A DNA stretch of 21,098 nt, taken from NCBI GenBank assembly GCA_002393865.1, contig DGUD01000099.1:1-21098 (forward strand), written 5' to 3'. Positions 6,651-14,581 of this stretch are shown here, piece after piece (positions within the stretch are counted from its first letter, which is position 1; each line of letters opens with the position of its first letter). The position numbers were made by a program, and so were the translations under genes. The notes below the pieces were generated by a model. The model saw nothing but the letters and a program-made list of their open reading frames with translations, was not told the origin of the DNA and did not search any database. This DNA comes from Treponema sp. UBA4319. Lineage in GTDB: Bacteria > Spirochaetota > Spirochaetia > Treponematales > Treponemataceae.

Positions 6651-7205
6651 TCAGCGTATGATAACCCATGTCGCGCCGCTGCCGCCGTGGTTGCGGTCAG
6701 GATGCCCGGATGCGCCGAGCCGGGAATCCTGGGCGATAAAGAGCTTGACCATGGGGCCGAGCACCGGGTCGGAACCAACGGAATGGCTGCCCTTGCCGTG
6801 GATGATGAGGATTTTCTTGAATCCGCGCCGGGCGGCATCGTCAACCACGGACTCCAGTTTTGCCCATGCCTCGTCGCGGGAAAGCCCGTGCAAATCGACA
6901 AATGCCTGGGGGCGCATGGCACGGAGATATTCCATGCTCGCATATTTCTGCTCTTCCGCTGCCGCATCGGCTATTTTGTCCTTATCGACGGTGCCGTAGC
7001 GGTTCAGCCAGACTTCCATGGGGTTGATGCTGCGGCTGTTATCAATGCGCATCTGCTGCTCGTAGGAATAGCCCTGCCGTGCAGCCTCCTTCTCTTCCTT
7101 TGTCGGGGCATTAGCCTTCTTGTGGGATTTCTGAATCCCTTTGGGCTTTTCCTGAGCCTTTTTTTGCGCGGCATCCCAATCGTTCAAAATATCGCCAAAA
7201 TCCAT
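6651..7205 (-). CDS. Smr-domain protein
   Basis: The 184-residue protein has a charged, probably flexible N-terminal half and a C-terminal Smr domain (about 103-184). Smr hallmarks are DLHGLSRDEA (104-113), IIHGKGSHS (134-142) and the closing GGSGATWVII (174-183). Smr domains, first known from the C-terminus of MutS2, bind and often cut nucleic acid; some stand-alone forms act on RNA or collided ribosomes. Here MutS parts are absent. The upstream site is GAGGCGG before the ATG. It lies 129 bases after the Bat operon and could partly be reached by read-through. The true substrate is unknown. Confidence 0.87.
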   Translation of the reverse strand: MDFGDILNDWDAAQKKAQEKPKGIQKSHKKANAPTKEEKEAARQGYSYEQQMRIDNSRSINPMEVWLNRYGTVDKDKIADAAAEEQKYASMEYLRAMRPQAFVDLHGLSRDEAWAKLESVVDDAARRGFKKILIIHGKGSHSVGSDPVLGPMVKLFIAQDSRLGASGHPDRNHGGSGATWVIIR

Positions 7206-7238
7206 ATATTCCGCCTCTTTTCTATAAAGTAGAGCCGT

Positions 7239-7264
7239 CCGGAAACCTCACTTTCCGAACCAGC
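7239..7264 (-). repeat. Dispersed hairpin element, copy 1 (upstream of the Smr gene)
   Basis: CGGAAA (7240-7245) pairs with TTTCCG (7252-7257) over a six-base loop, and CAGC follows. The same layout with the same flanks occurs at 14479-14505 upstream of the MoxR gene, in the same orientation to the gene. Seen from the minus strand both read GCTG, one base, TTCGGAAA, spacer, TTCCG. It could be a short genome repeat or a shared regulatory element. Confidence 0.5.
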
Positions 7265-7334
7265 AAGCTTAAAAAGCTTTTCCTATACGCAATTCCATCA
7301 GGCCGCTTCCAAAACGTTCCGTTCCGCCCGTGGC

Positions 7335-8750
7335 TTATTCTATGGGCACTATCTCCGCGGCAGGAATCCAGCCGGATGTATCCAGAAGGGAGACATACAC
7401 CCAGCCGCCCGCCGTATCCAGCACCCTGACACGGCTGCCACGCCGGACGACAGCAAGCCCCGTCGCATTTCTCTCAGGAATGGGGAACAGCGGGCCGCCA
7501 CGGCACAGCGCATAGTGCCGGGCACACAGCACGCCGGATGCCACCGCGCCGGCAGCACAAGCCGCAAGCAGGACGGCAGACAGCACGGCGGCCGGCATTT
7601 TTTTTGCCGCGGCAAAAAAAGCTGCCAACACGGCGCAGAGCACCGCCGCCACAAGGAGCATGAAGAAAAGCGGGACGCCCGCAGACGGCGCTCCCGGCTG
7701 CAGGCCAAAACGTTCCTCCGCGGCACGGCGCTCCTTGACGGCATCCCTGCCCCAGAGAAAGGCAAGCGGAAAACGGCGCCGTTCCGCGCGATGCAGCTGC
7801 ACCAGCATATCCAAATCGGCATCAGAGAGCGGCACCGCGGCAAGCTCTTGCACAAGCCCGGCGGGGGGCTCGAACGCAGCCCCGGCTTCCGCGGCAAAGC
7901 TGCTTTTTGCCGCATCCGCTTGCGCTACGGGAGCCGGGCGTACGGATACCGTGTAGCGCGGAAATTCCATATCCGTCAGGGCACCGTTATAAGCAGTGGC
8001 AGAGACCTCCACCGCAGGCAAAGTATAGGTGCCCGCAGAGAGCGGCTGCCAGTCAAACATCACGAGCGGACAGAGCTCAGGGGAAAAATCCGGATGCACG
8101 GCGTTGCCCGCCATATCGTAGCGGCGGATTTCCTTGAACAGGGAATTTTCCGGTATCGTCCAGGATAGAGACGCCACCTGCACGGCATACTGTATGTACA
8201 CCGTAAAAATGATATGCTCCCCGGCCTCTACGCTCAAGGTCTTTGTCCCGGAAGGAACATACGGGGAGGCGACATCGACGGACAGCTTTGGGGAGATACG
8301 CTGCGCGTTCTCATAGACATGCACGTTCTCAAACTGCAAGGTATAGAATCGCCCCGCAATCTGGACATCAAGCGGAAAGAGCCGGTAATCCCCGCTCTTG
8401 GAGAAGCGGACAGACACTTCGATATGCGTGCCCGTGCCCTCCCCTTCCGCAGGGGAAGCAGGAATATACGCCTCCTTTTTGATGGAAAGCAGCTCGACGT
8501 GTTCAGGAATGGTATTCATATACACCGTTACCGTCGAAGGATCCACACCCCCGATGTCAAGGCTATACATGCAGCTGGCGGAGGTAAAAAAATAGCCGTC
8601 CGCCTTTTTGAGAACAAGTGATTGTATACGTTTTGCGTCCGGAGCCGCTGTTGCGGGCTGCAGCGCGTACAGCCCCAGCACCGCGCAAAGAAACGGCATC
8701 AGTAGTCCGAAGCGCCGCTTTCCTGCATTTCCTGTTCCTGATTCTTCCAT
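7335..8750 (-). CDS. BatD-like protein with C-terminal SH3-like domain
   Basis: The start could be ATG 8750 (471 residues; n-region KRR before the hydrophobic segment) or ATG 8699 (TGATG with the previous stop). I keep 8750 because the short form's signal peptide would lack basic residues. The order is a signal peptide (cleavage near ATAA, 36), beta-rich extracytoplasmic domains (about 38-275, as in BatD), a charged helical stretch (about 295-345), two hydrophobic helices (about 355-405), and a final 55-residue part with RRGSRVRVLDTAGGWVYVSL and SGWIPAAEI that looks like a bacterial SH3 domain. BatD proteins are exported or membrane partners of BatA/BatB. The helix-plus-SH3 tail recalls BatE, so this may be a BatD-BatE hybrid. 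Confidence 0.78.
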   Translation of the reverse strand: MEESGTGNAGKRRFGLLMPFLCAVLGLYALQPATAAPDAKRIQSLVLKKADGYFFTSASCMYSLDIGGVDPSTVTVYMNTIPEHVELLSIKKEAYIPASPAEGEGTGTHIEVSVRFSKSGDYRLFPLDVQIAGRFYTLQFENVHVYENAQRISPKLSVDVASPYVPSGTKTLSVEAGEHIIFTVYIQYAVQVASLSWTIPENSLFKEIRRYDMAGNAVHPDFSPELCPLVMFDWQPLSAGTYTLPAVEVSATAYNGALTDMEFPRYTVSVRPAPVAQADAAKSSFAAEAGAAFEPPAGLVQELAAVPLSDADLDMLVQLHRAERRRFPLAFLWGRDAVKERRAAEERFGLQPGAPSAGVPLFFMLLVAAVLCAVLAAFFAAAKKMPAAVLSAVLLAACAAGAVASGVLCARHYALCRGGPLFPIPERNATGLAVVRRGSRVRVLDTAGGWVYVSLLDTSGWIPAAEIVPIE

Positions 8751-10339
8751 TGTTCCTGCTCTTTTTCCCGCATAATCGAATATACGGCATTCTCCAGCAT
8801 CTGCTCCTCCGCGCTCACCGTGACCGGCGCCAGCGCAGATTCGCGGGCTTCTTCCCGTGCGTCCCGGCCGCGGATAGAAAGCTCAAGGTTTATCTTTGCA
8901 TCGATATTTGAGCTGTCGATAGTCAGCGCGTTCCTGAAACAGCTCGCGGCCGCCTCATAGTCTCCCTTGCGGTGCGCGACTATGCCAGTATTGTACAGCA
9001 CCGCAAAGCGGATTTCATCCGGGGCATCGGGAGCTATCTGGTCAAAGCGGCTGAGCGTCGCCTCCGTCTCATCCTGCATGAGATATGTGGCGGCAAGCCC
9101 GTACAAGGCATATTGCGCTGTTCCCGGATCCCCCGCCTGCACGGAATCCTCATAGGCATCCAGAAAACACGAGACTGCCCCCTGATAGTCCTTGCGGTTC
9201 CAGTCAAGCCTGCCTTCCAGTATTCTGCCGCCGTTCCGGAACTGCGGCGTACAGCCGCCCAGCAGCACGCAGAGCACCAGCGCCCCTGCCACGCCATGCA
9301 GCCGGAAGCCCGACACATGGAGCTCGCCTGCGACAAAAGAAAGCACAAGGCAGACAAAGGCAATCGTCATGAACACGTTCTGGCGGCTCACGTCGCGCAG
9401 CTCGTACACAAGGGCGGTATCGTCGGCAGCAGCAGCGCCCGCCACAGCCGGGAAGCGCAAATCCTGCAGCAAAGCGTAGGCGGAGCCCGCATCCTCGGCG
9501 GCAATATAGCGCACCAGGGGCACAGAACGGGCTTGATTTTTCAGCTTGCCCGTATCATGGACTGAAGCCATCGTCTTTTTGAGCGAAGCCGAACGACGGG
9601 CGGTCTGCACCTTGGTCATGCCGTCTCCGGCAAGCACCTCCGATTCCTGCTCGGAACCAAAGCCGATGACCGTGACGGGGATACCAAAGCGGACGGCATC
9701 GTTCAGCGCGGGCAGAAGGGAACCATCTGTCTCCTCCCCGTCCGTGAACAGCCAGATATAGCCCGACTGCGACGATTGCACGGGGAAAGTCTGCACCGCC
9801 GCGGCAATTCCCTTGCCAAGACTTGTCCCTGCGGAAGTCATCAGCGACGGCGACAGGCAGGAGAGCAGGCCGAGCACGCTTTCCTTATCCTCGGTCATCG
9901 GAACCGCGACGGCACCGTCACCTTTCGCAAGCACCACAGAAACAGCCACCCCGTCCATTCTGTCTAGCAGCGCTCCTGCATAGGCCGCGGCCGCCTCCAG
10001 CCGGGTCTTTTTCCCCGGCGCATCGTTTGCGAGCATGCTGTAGGATATGTCGAAGACAAGGGCAACAGCCCTTCCGCTTTTCTGCACCGGCGCAAAACGG
10101 CTGCCCCAAGAAATTCCCGCATAAGCAAGGATAAAGCAGGAAGCCGCAAGCCCCCGGAGCGCTGTCCGCACGGCAAAACGGAAGCGCCGGCGCCGGAACA
10201 GCGCTGCATCGCCAGCGGCAAAGCTGTTCCCGCCAAGTACCGCGATAAGCCTGCGGTATTTATACACACTAAAGGCAAACATGGGCAGCAGCACTAGGAA
10301 TGCCCAGAAAGCAAAAGGCCTCTCGACGCTGAATCTCAT
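8699..10339 (-). CDS. batB: BatB-like VWA protein fused to lipoprotein-like TPR (BatC-like) part
   Basis: The 546-residue protein has two N-terminal membrane helices (about 8-27 and 58-78). A von Willebrand A domain follows (about 92-260) with MIDAS residues D97, S99 and S101 (DISYS), a threonine near 172 and D200 (FTDGEE). A third helix lies at 321-341. A fourth hydrophobic segment ends in the lipobox-like LLGGC (C363), and TPR-like repeats (about 372-490) lead to a charged Gln/Glu-rich tail. By the positive-inside rule the VWA and TPR parts both face the periplasm. BatB and BatC are separate genes in many operons; here they are joined. Start ATG 10339 overlaps the BatA stop (ATGA) and has AGGAGG upstream; the open frame begins earlier, at 10375. 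Confidence 0.85.
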   Translation of the reverse strand: MRFSVERPFAFWAFLVLLPMFAFSVYKYRRLIAVLGGNSFAAGDAALFRRRRFRFAVRTALRGLAASCFILAYAGISWGSRFAPVQKSGRAVALVFDISYSMLANDAPGKKTRLEAAAAYAGALLDRMDGVAVSVVLAKGDGAVAVPMTEDKESVLGLLSCLSPSLMTSAGTSLGKGIAAAVQTFPVQSSQSGYIWLFTDGEETDGSLLPALNDAVRFGIPVTVIGFGSEQESEVLAGDGMTKVQTARRSASLKKTMASVHDTGKLKNQARSVPLVRYIAAEDAGSAYALLQDLRFPAVAGAAAADDTALVYELRDVSRQNVFMTIAFVCLVLSFVAGELHVSGFRLHGVAGALVLCVLLGGCTPQFRNGGRILEGRLDWNRKDYQGAVSCFLDAYEDSVQAGDPGTAQYALYGLAATYLMQDETEATLSRFDQIAPDAPDEIRFAVLYNTGIVAHRKGDYEAAASCFRNALTIDSSNIDAKINLELSIRGRDAREEARESALAPVTVSAEEQMLENAVYSIMREKEQEQWKNQEQEMQESGASDY

Positions 10340-11337
10340 AGCACCTCCTGAAGCAGCACCCTGCGAATCACCCATGCAAGGCAGGCAAAGCAGGCCGCAG
10401 CAAGCAGAAAGGCACCGTAATAGCCGGTGTCATAGTTCCTGACACGGTAGCTCTGCGCGACGGATTCATTGCGCGCCACAGAATCAAACGCGTGGGCAAG
10501 GGCATTCAGCGATTCCACGGTAAAAAACTTTCCGTCCGCCTCGCTCGCAATCTTGGACAGCGTCTGGCTGTCATACTCGGATTTCAGGTAGCCGGAATAC
10601 ATACGCCCTGTCTTGGGATCCACATATTCAAGCGGAACCGAGCCACGGGTACCAATACCGAGGACATACAGCGACACCTGTTTCTCCCGCACAAGGCGCG
10701 CCGCCGTGTAGGGGCTTATGCTGCCTGCATTGTTCTCGCCGTCGGTGATGAGCACAATGCAGCGGCGCTCAGAGCCGGAGCGCTCCAGGTGGAACAGCGC
10801 GCAGCTCAAGCCCGTGCCGATTGCGGTGCCGTCACCGAGCCCGCCGACAACCAGCTTGTCTATCTTGTCAAAAAAAACATTCCTGTCCATCGTCGGCGGA
10901 ACAGAGACCGCCGCATCGCGCGCCATCTCCACCAGCCCAAAGCTGTCGCCTCCGTCCGAATCAGCAAGCAGGCGGATTGCCTGCTTTGCCGCATCCAGCC
11001 GCGTCATTCCCCCGATATCCTTTGCGGCCATGGAAGGGCTGGTATCCACAACAAAGACGATGTCCGCGCCGCGCGACGAATACACCTTCTGCTGATGGCG
11101 GACGACAGGCCCCGCATACGCCGTCACGGCGCAGGCATAGGCACACACAGCCAGCACACGAGCTAGGACGGAAAGAAAGCCGAAGCCTCCCTGCCGCCAG
11201 TCAAACGAGGCTCCGTGCCAGTCGGAAAGCGTCAGCGGGAACGTAATGCCCCGGAAAAGCTTGAGGTAGCGCAAAAAATACAGGAGCGGTACCAGCAGCA
11301 GCAGGAAGAACGCAAAGGGGTTCTCAAATTCCATCAT
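10336..11337 (-). CDS. batA: BatA-like VWA-domain membrane protein
   Basis: The 333-residue protein has two N-terminal helices (about 8-27 and 53-76). A von Willebrand A domain (about 91-280) carries a complete metal-ion-dependent adhesion site: D98, S100 and S102 (DTSPS), T171 in GDGTAIG, and D199 in ITDGEN. A C-terminal helix closes it (about 308-328). The pairing of two VWA proteins behind a MoxR ATPase is the Bat layout, linked in Bacteroides to aerotolerance and in spirochaetes to envelope or stress functions. The first ATG (11337) overlaps the previous stop as ATGA; a second ATG follows directly. BatA is expected to work with BatB in one membrane complex. Confidence 0.92.
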   Translation of the reverse strand: MMEFENPFAFFLLLLVPLLYFLRYLKLFRGITFPLTLSDWHGASFDWRQGGFGFLSVLARVLAVCAYACAVTAYAGPVVRHQQKVYSSRGADIVFVVDTSPSMAAKDIGGMTRLDAAKQAIRLLADSDGGDSFGLVEMARDAAVSVPPTMDRNVFFDKIDKLVVGGLGDGTAIGTGLSCALFHLERSGSERRCIVLITDGENNAGSISPYTAARLVREKQVSLYVLGIGTRGSVPLEYVDPKTGRMYSGYLKSEYDSQTLSKIASEADGKFFTVESLNALAHAFDSVARNESVAQSYRVRNYDTGYYGAFLLAAACFACLAWVIRRVLLQEVL

Positions 11338-12446
11338 ACGTCGCTCCCTCCCGCACCGACCTGCTCCAGCGCGGCAATCGCCTGGCAGGAAAGCGCTATA
11401 ATCCGTTCCCGCTCACCCGGCGCAAACACAGCCTCGTGCTCGGCGGCAGGCAGCAGGCGGGAATCTATGGAGCCGCCGGCAAAGCGAATATAGTCCGTGC
11501 GGATGAACAGCGCTGTCAGGGACGACAGCGCATTGTCCTGCTCGATATCAAGCATATCGCCTGTCCGGCGCGTAATCAGCGGGGCTATTCCCCGTGCCGT
11601 CACAGAAGAAAAAGAAATGCCGAAGCGGTAGGAGAGGTACGCGCGCATGACAGCCTGCCACTGGCCGGCAAACTGGATGTCCGGGCATTTTTTTCTGCCG
11701 AGCACAGACAGCCGGCGCCGCGCGGAGCGGGCATTCCAATAGAAGCCTGCGTTCTCACGGATTCCGGAGACGCAGCGCACGAGCGCGGAAAAGCGCGCGA
11801 GCAGGAACCCGGTGCCAACCAGCAGCAGAAGGATAAGAAGAATTCCCACCCACAACACATAGCTCGTGCCGGGCAGCAGGAGCGGCGGAAGCGGCGGACG
11901 AACCGCAGAGGCAGCGACCTTATCCGCAAGAGAAGAAATTTCCACGAGAGAAGGCCGAACAGGAAAGGCCGCTTCCCCGGCAGATGCCCCGCAAAGCGCA
12001 GCAAGGTCAAATTCATCAAAAGAAATCGCCCCTGTCCTCCACGGAACAAAGGTGATGATAAGCGTGCAGGTTGTGCCCGCTTTCTGCAGAACCGCATGCT
12101 CAACCGTATACTCTTCCGCATGGCGGGCAAAGACGGCGGCCTCATGGTCAAGCAGAACAACGCCGTCCTCAATCCGGGAAGCGGGAGCCATAGCAAAAAA
12201 ATCAACGGAACTCTGGAACGTGCAGCGGAGCTCCGCCCTGTCCCCGACAAACACATTCCGCGGCACAAGCACCTGCTGCAGGCCTTCAGGCGCCGCACCG
12301 TCCCCTTGGGCAAGAACCGGCAGAAGGAAAACAAAGGAAAACAGCGCAAAAAGCGCCATCCGGCGAACGCAGCGCGCGGCACAGAAAGAGATGATTCCGT
12401 CGTTTTTCCGGCAGGGAACAGGTCGCAGGCATATCATACGAGTCAC
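11334..12446 (-). CDS. Exported single-TM Bat operon protein (BatD/DUF4381-like)
   Basis: The 370-residue protein has a signal-peptide-like segment (about 28-47, RRMALFALFSFVF to LAQGDG) and an extracytoplasmic, probably beta-sandwich part (50-185). One strong membrane helix follows at about 194-218, then a cytoplasmic domain with RAYLSYRFGISFSSVTARGI. I do not recognise it by strong motif. Its place between the DUF58 and BatA genes is where DUF4381 or BatD-like proteins occur in related operons, and the TM-plus-cytoplasmic tail fits them loosely. Start GTG 12446 overlaps the DUF58 stop (GTGA); ATG 12437 or ATG 12359 are alternatives, the last giving a plain signal peptide. A longer antisense frame covers it but lacks any such features. 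Confidence 0.7.
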   Translation of the reverse strand: MTRMICLRPVPCRKNDGIISFCAARCVRRMALFALFSFVFLLPVLAQGDGAAPEGLQQVLVPRNVFVGDRAELRCTFQSSVDFFAMAPASRIEDGVVLLDHEAAVFARHAEEYTVEHAVLQKAGTTCTLIITFVPWRTGAISFDEFDLAALCGASAGEAAFPVRPSLVEISSLADKVAASAVRPPLPPLLLPGTSYVLWVGILLILLLLVGTGFLLARFSALVRCVSGIRENAGFYWNARSARRRLSVLGRKKCPDIQFAGQWQAVMRAYLSYRFGISFSSVTARGIAPLITRRTGDMLDIEQDNALSSLTALFIRTDYIRFAGGSIDSRLLPAAEHEAVFAPGERERIIALSCQAIAALEQVGAGGSDV

Positions 12447-13321
12447 CGGATTTCCCTTGCCGCAAAAAAACTGGTCAGCTCAGCGGCGGAATCCTTCTCC
12501 GTGCTCAGCTCCAGCGGAATTCCTCCGTGGCGGATGCATTCCTTGCGCCAGACATTCACCCGCTGACGGTGGGCATCGCGCCACGCCGACTGAAAAGTCT
12601 TTGACGATGTAGGCAGAACGCGCGTCAGCGTTCCCTCCGCGTCCGCAAAGGAAACCGAGCCGACAGCCGGAAGCTTTTCGTCCGAAGGGGCATGTATGCG
12701 TGCCGCCACGACATCATTCCCCTGGCAAAGCCGCCCGAACGGCGCAAGCCAGCCGCTCGTCCTGAAATCTGAGAATACCATGACCAGCGTACGTTTGCGG
12801 AGCAGCCGGCCCGCGCCCTGCAAGGCATTGTCAAGCACCGTCCCGTCCTGCCGCCGGGCATGGTCTTTCCCGAACTGCGAAAGCAGCAGCAAGGCCTGCT
12901 CCTCTCCCCCGGAAGGCGGACAGGAGAACAGCAGCTCTCCCCCAAAGATTACGGCACCCACCGGACTCGCGTTTTGCAGCGAGGCGAGCACCAGCAGAGA
13001 GGCGCATTCCATCGCCTTGTCCAGCCGAGACTGCTTTCCGGAACCGCAGCACATAGAAAGCGAGGCATCGATTATCAGAAAAACATCCAGCTCGCGCTCC
13101 TCGTTGAAGGTCTTTACAAACGGCCTGCCCATGCGCGCCGTCACGTTCCAGTCTATCGTGCGCACGTCATCGCCACGCAGGTACTCGCGCACCCCGCTGA
13201 ATTCGATGCCCTGCCCGCGGTACAAAGACCTGAACGAACCGCTCCTCATGCCCTCGGCAAGGGAAAGCGCGCTCAGCCGCAAGAGTGAGGCTTTTTTTGC
13301 AAGCGTCGTCCTCGTATCCAT
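12443..13321 (-). CDS. DUF58 domain protein
   Basis: The 292-residue cytoplasmic protein contains the DUF58 hallmark SGVREYLRGDDVRTIDWNVT (42-61) followed by GRPFVKTFNEERELDV. A VWA-like core follows with DASLS at 85-89, so a metal site may be kept. DUF58 proteins are almost always encoded beside MoxR AAA+ ATPases and are thought to be client or adaptor proteins of that chaperone; the exact activity is unknown. It starts 20 bases after the MoxR stop with a GGAGGGG site and overlaps the next gene by four bases. Confidence 0.92.
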   Translation of the reverse strand: MDTRTTLAKKASLLRLSALSLAEGMRSGSFRSLYRGQGIEFSGVREYLRGDDVRTIDWNVTARMGRPFVKTFNEERELDVFLIIDASLSMCCGSGKQSRLDKAMECASLLVLASLQNASPVGAVIFGGELLFSCPPSGGEEQALLLLSQFGKDHARRQDGTVLDNALQGAGRLLRKRTLVMVFSDFRTSGWLAPFGRLCQGNDVVAARIHAPSDEKLPAVGSVSFADAEGTLTRVLPTSSKTFQSAWRDAHRQRVNVWRKECIRHGGIPLELSTEKDSAAELTSFFAAREIR

Positions 13322-13341
13322 AAGAAAGCTGCCCCTCCTGC

Positions 13342-14352
13342 TCAGGGAACAGGCATGAGCTCAAGTATCTTGGCAATTAGGTCGTCTGCGACAACGGAAT
13401 CCGCGGAAGCCTCATAATTCAGGACGATACGGTGCCGCAGCACAGGGCGGGCGACAGCCTGCACATCCTCCGGCAGCACAAAACTCCGCCCGGCAAACAG
13501 GGCGGCAACCTTGGCACAGCGCAGCAGGGCAATTCCGGCGCGGGGCGAGGCACCAAAAGAAATGTAGCGGGTTATATCATCCTTGCCCGCCGCAGCTGCA
13601 TCCCGGCGGGATTCCTTTGCGGCGGCGGGGCGGGTTACATTCACAAGGGAGACAATGTAGCTCACTATCTTCTCGTCCGCGGCTATGACTTCCACCGCGG
13701 CCCGGCATTTCTGGAGCGCAGCCGCAGAAAAGACCTGCCGTACCGGCACGTTGAGCGCCCGCCCGTTCGAACGGACGATGGCGAGCTCCTCCTCCGGTTT
13801 GGGGTACGGGACGACAATCTTCATGAGAAAGCGGTCAAGCTCGGCTTCCGGCAGCCTGTAGGTTCCCTCCTGCTCTATCGGATTCTGCGTCGCAAGCACA
13901 AAGAATGGCTCCGGCAGTCGGAACGTTCCTTCGCCTATCGTAACCTGATGCTCCGCCATAGCCTCCAGCAATGCAGACTGCACTTTTGCAGGCGCCCGGT
14001 TTATCTCGTCCGCAAGCACGATATTGGAGAACACGGGACCTTTGTGCACAAGGAATTTACCCGTAGACTGCTCGTACACCAGCGTGCCCGTCACATCGGC
14101 AGGCAGCAAATCCGGGGTAAACTGGACACGCCGGAACGCAAGCCCGGAAATCTCCGCAAACGTCCGTACCGCAAGCGTCTTCGCAAGCCCCGGCACACCC
14201 TCAAGAAGGATGTGCCCGCCAGCTATCAGCGCCGTCAGTATGGCATCCACAACTTCTTTTTGCCCCACAAGGCGCTTGGAGACTTCCTCCCGGCACGCCC
14301 TGACATACTGCGCGCACTCATCCAGCTCATTTTTAGAAACCGCCGTTTCCAT
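13342..14352 (-). CDS. MoxR family AAA+ ATPase
   Basis: The 336-residue protein is a typical MoxR ATPase. It has Walker A GVPGLAKT (52-59), Walker B IVLADEIN (111-118, D115 and E116), sensor 1 ATQN (N157) and the GTYRLPEAELDRF region (163-175), plus a C-terminal lid with SPRAGIALLRCAKVAA. MoxR proteins act as chaperones that insert metal or assemble complexes containing VWA proteins. Those clients are encoded directly downstream here (DUF58, BatA, BatB). GAGGAG precedes the ATG. It is the first gene of the operon, behind a leader of about 150 bases. Confidence 0.94.
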   Translation of the reverse strand: METAVSKNELDECAQYVRACREEVSKRLVGQKEVVDAILTALIAGGHILLEGVPGLAKTLAVRTFAEISGLAFRRVQFTPDLLPADVTGTLVYEQSTGKFLVHKGPVFSNIVLADEINRAPAKVQSALLEAMAEHQVTIGEGTFRLPEPFFVLATQNPIEQEGTYRLPEAELDRFLMKIVVPYPKPEEELAIVRSNGRALNVPVRQVFSAAALQKCRAAVEVIAADEKIVSYIVSLVNVTRPAAAKESRRDAAAAGKDDITRYISFGASPRAGIALLRCAKVAALFAGRSFVLPEDVQAVARPVLRHRIVLNYEASADSVVADDLIAKILELMPVP

Positions 14353-14503
14353 CCGTGCTCCTCATCCCTGCAAGAAATATACATACACCGGCTGTGACCG
14401 GACATGCTGTTTTCCGGGCGCAAACCCTGATGTTCTGCAATTTTGCAAGGCTTCAGCCTGAAAATTACACAAGACCTGTTCGGAACCTTCAGTTTCCGAA
14501 TCA
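14353..14503 (-). promoter_or_regulatory. Hairpin-rich leader of the MoxR-Bat operon
   Basis: If transcription begins near 14503, the leader is about 150 bases and holds four small inverted repeats: TTCGGAA/TTCCGAA (14479-14500), AGGC/GCCT (14448-14459), TGCAA/TTGCA (14436-14447) and CCGG/CCGG (14388-14401). No known riboswitch is recognised and no leader peptide with a clear ribosome site was seen. Confidence 0.35.
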
Positions 14504-14505
14504 GC
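14479..14505 (-). repeat. Dispersed hairpin element, copy 2 (5' end of MoxR leader)
   Basis: TTCGGAA (14479-14485) and TTCCGAA (14494-14500) form a seven-pair stem with an eight-base loop, followed by TCAGC. It matches the element at 7239-7264 in sequence and orientation and would sit at the very 5' end of the operon mRNA. Confidence 0.5.
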
Positions 14506-14509
14506 GCTC

Positions 14510-14538
14510 ATTATAGTAACAAACGGCGTTTTTTTCTA
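14510..14538 (-). promoter_or_regulatory. Candidate promoter of the MoxR-Bat operon
   Basis: On the minus strand a perfect TATAAT (14515-14510) is preceded by 17 bases and TAGAAA (14538-14533, 4 of 6 to TTGACA). It lies in the gap after the three-gene signalling operon, for which I see no clear terminator. Confidence 0.5.
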
Positions 14539-14581
14539 GTAGGGAGCCAGACACAAAACGGGGCGCGCCGGGCTTTTCCGC

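Noticed and set aside
7265..7280. AAGCTT-AAA-AAGCTT inverted repeat as terminator of the Bat operon
   Set aside because: The stem is A/T-rich and weak, and on the minus strand it is followed by GCTGG and not by a U run.
10340..10375. Earlier start of the BatB fusion gene
   Set aside because: ATG 10339 has AGGAGG upstream and the ATGA overlap with batA seen elsewhere in the operon.
11436..12566. Plus-strand open frame of 376 codons opposite the exported Bat operon protein
   Set aside because: Very rich in Arg, Gln and Lys with no domain. The opposite frame has a signal peptide, a membrane helix and four-base overlaps with both neighbours.
14520..14581. GC-rich palindrome GGCGCGCC as terminator of the signalling operon
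   Set aside because: The perfect palindrome leaves no loop and no T run follows on the minus strand; the T run nearby is on the other strand.
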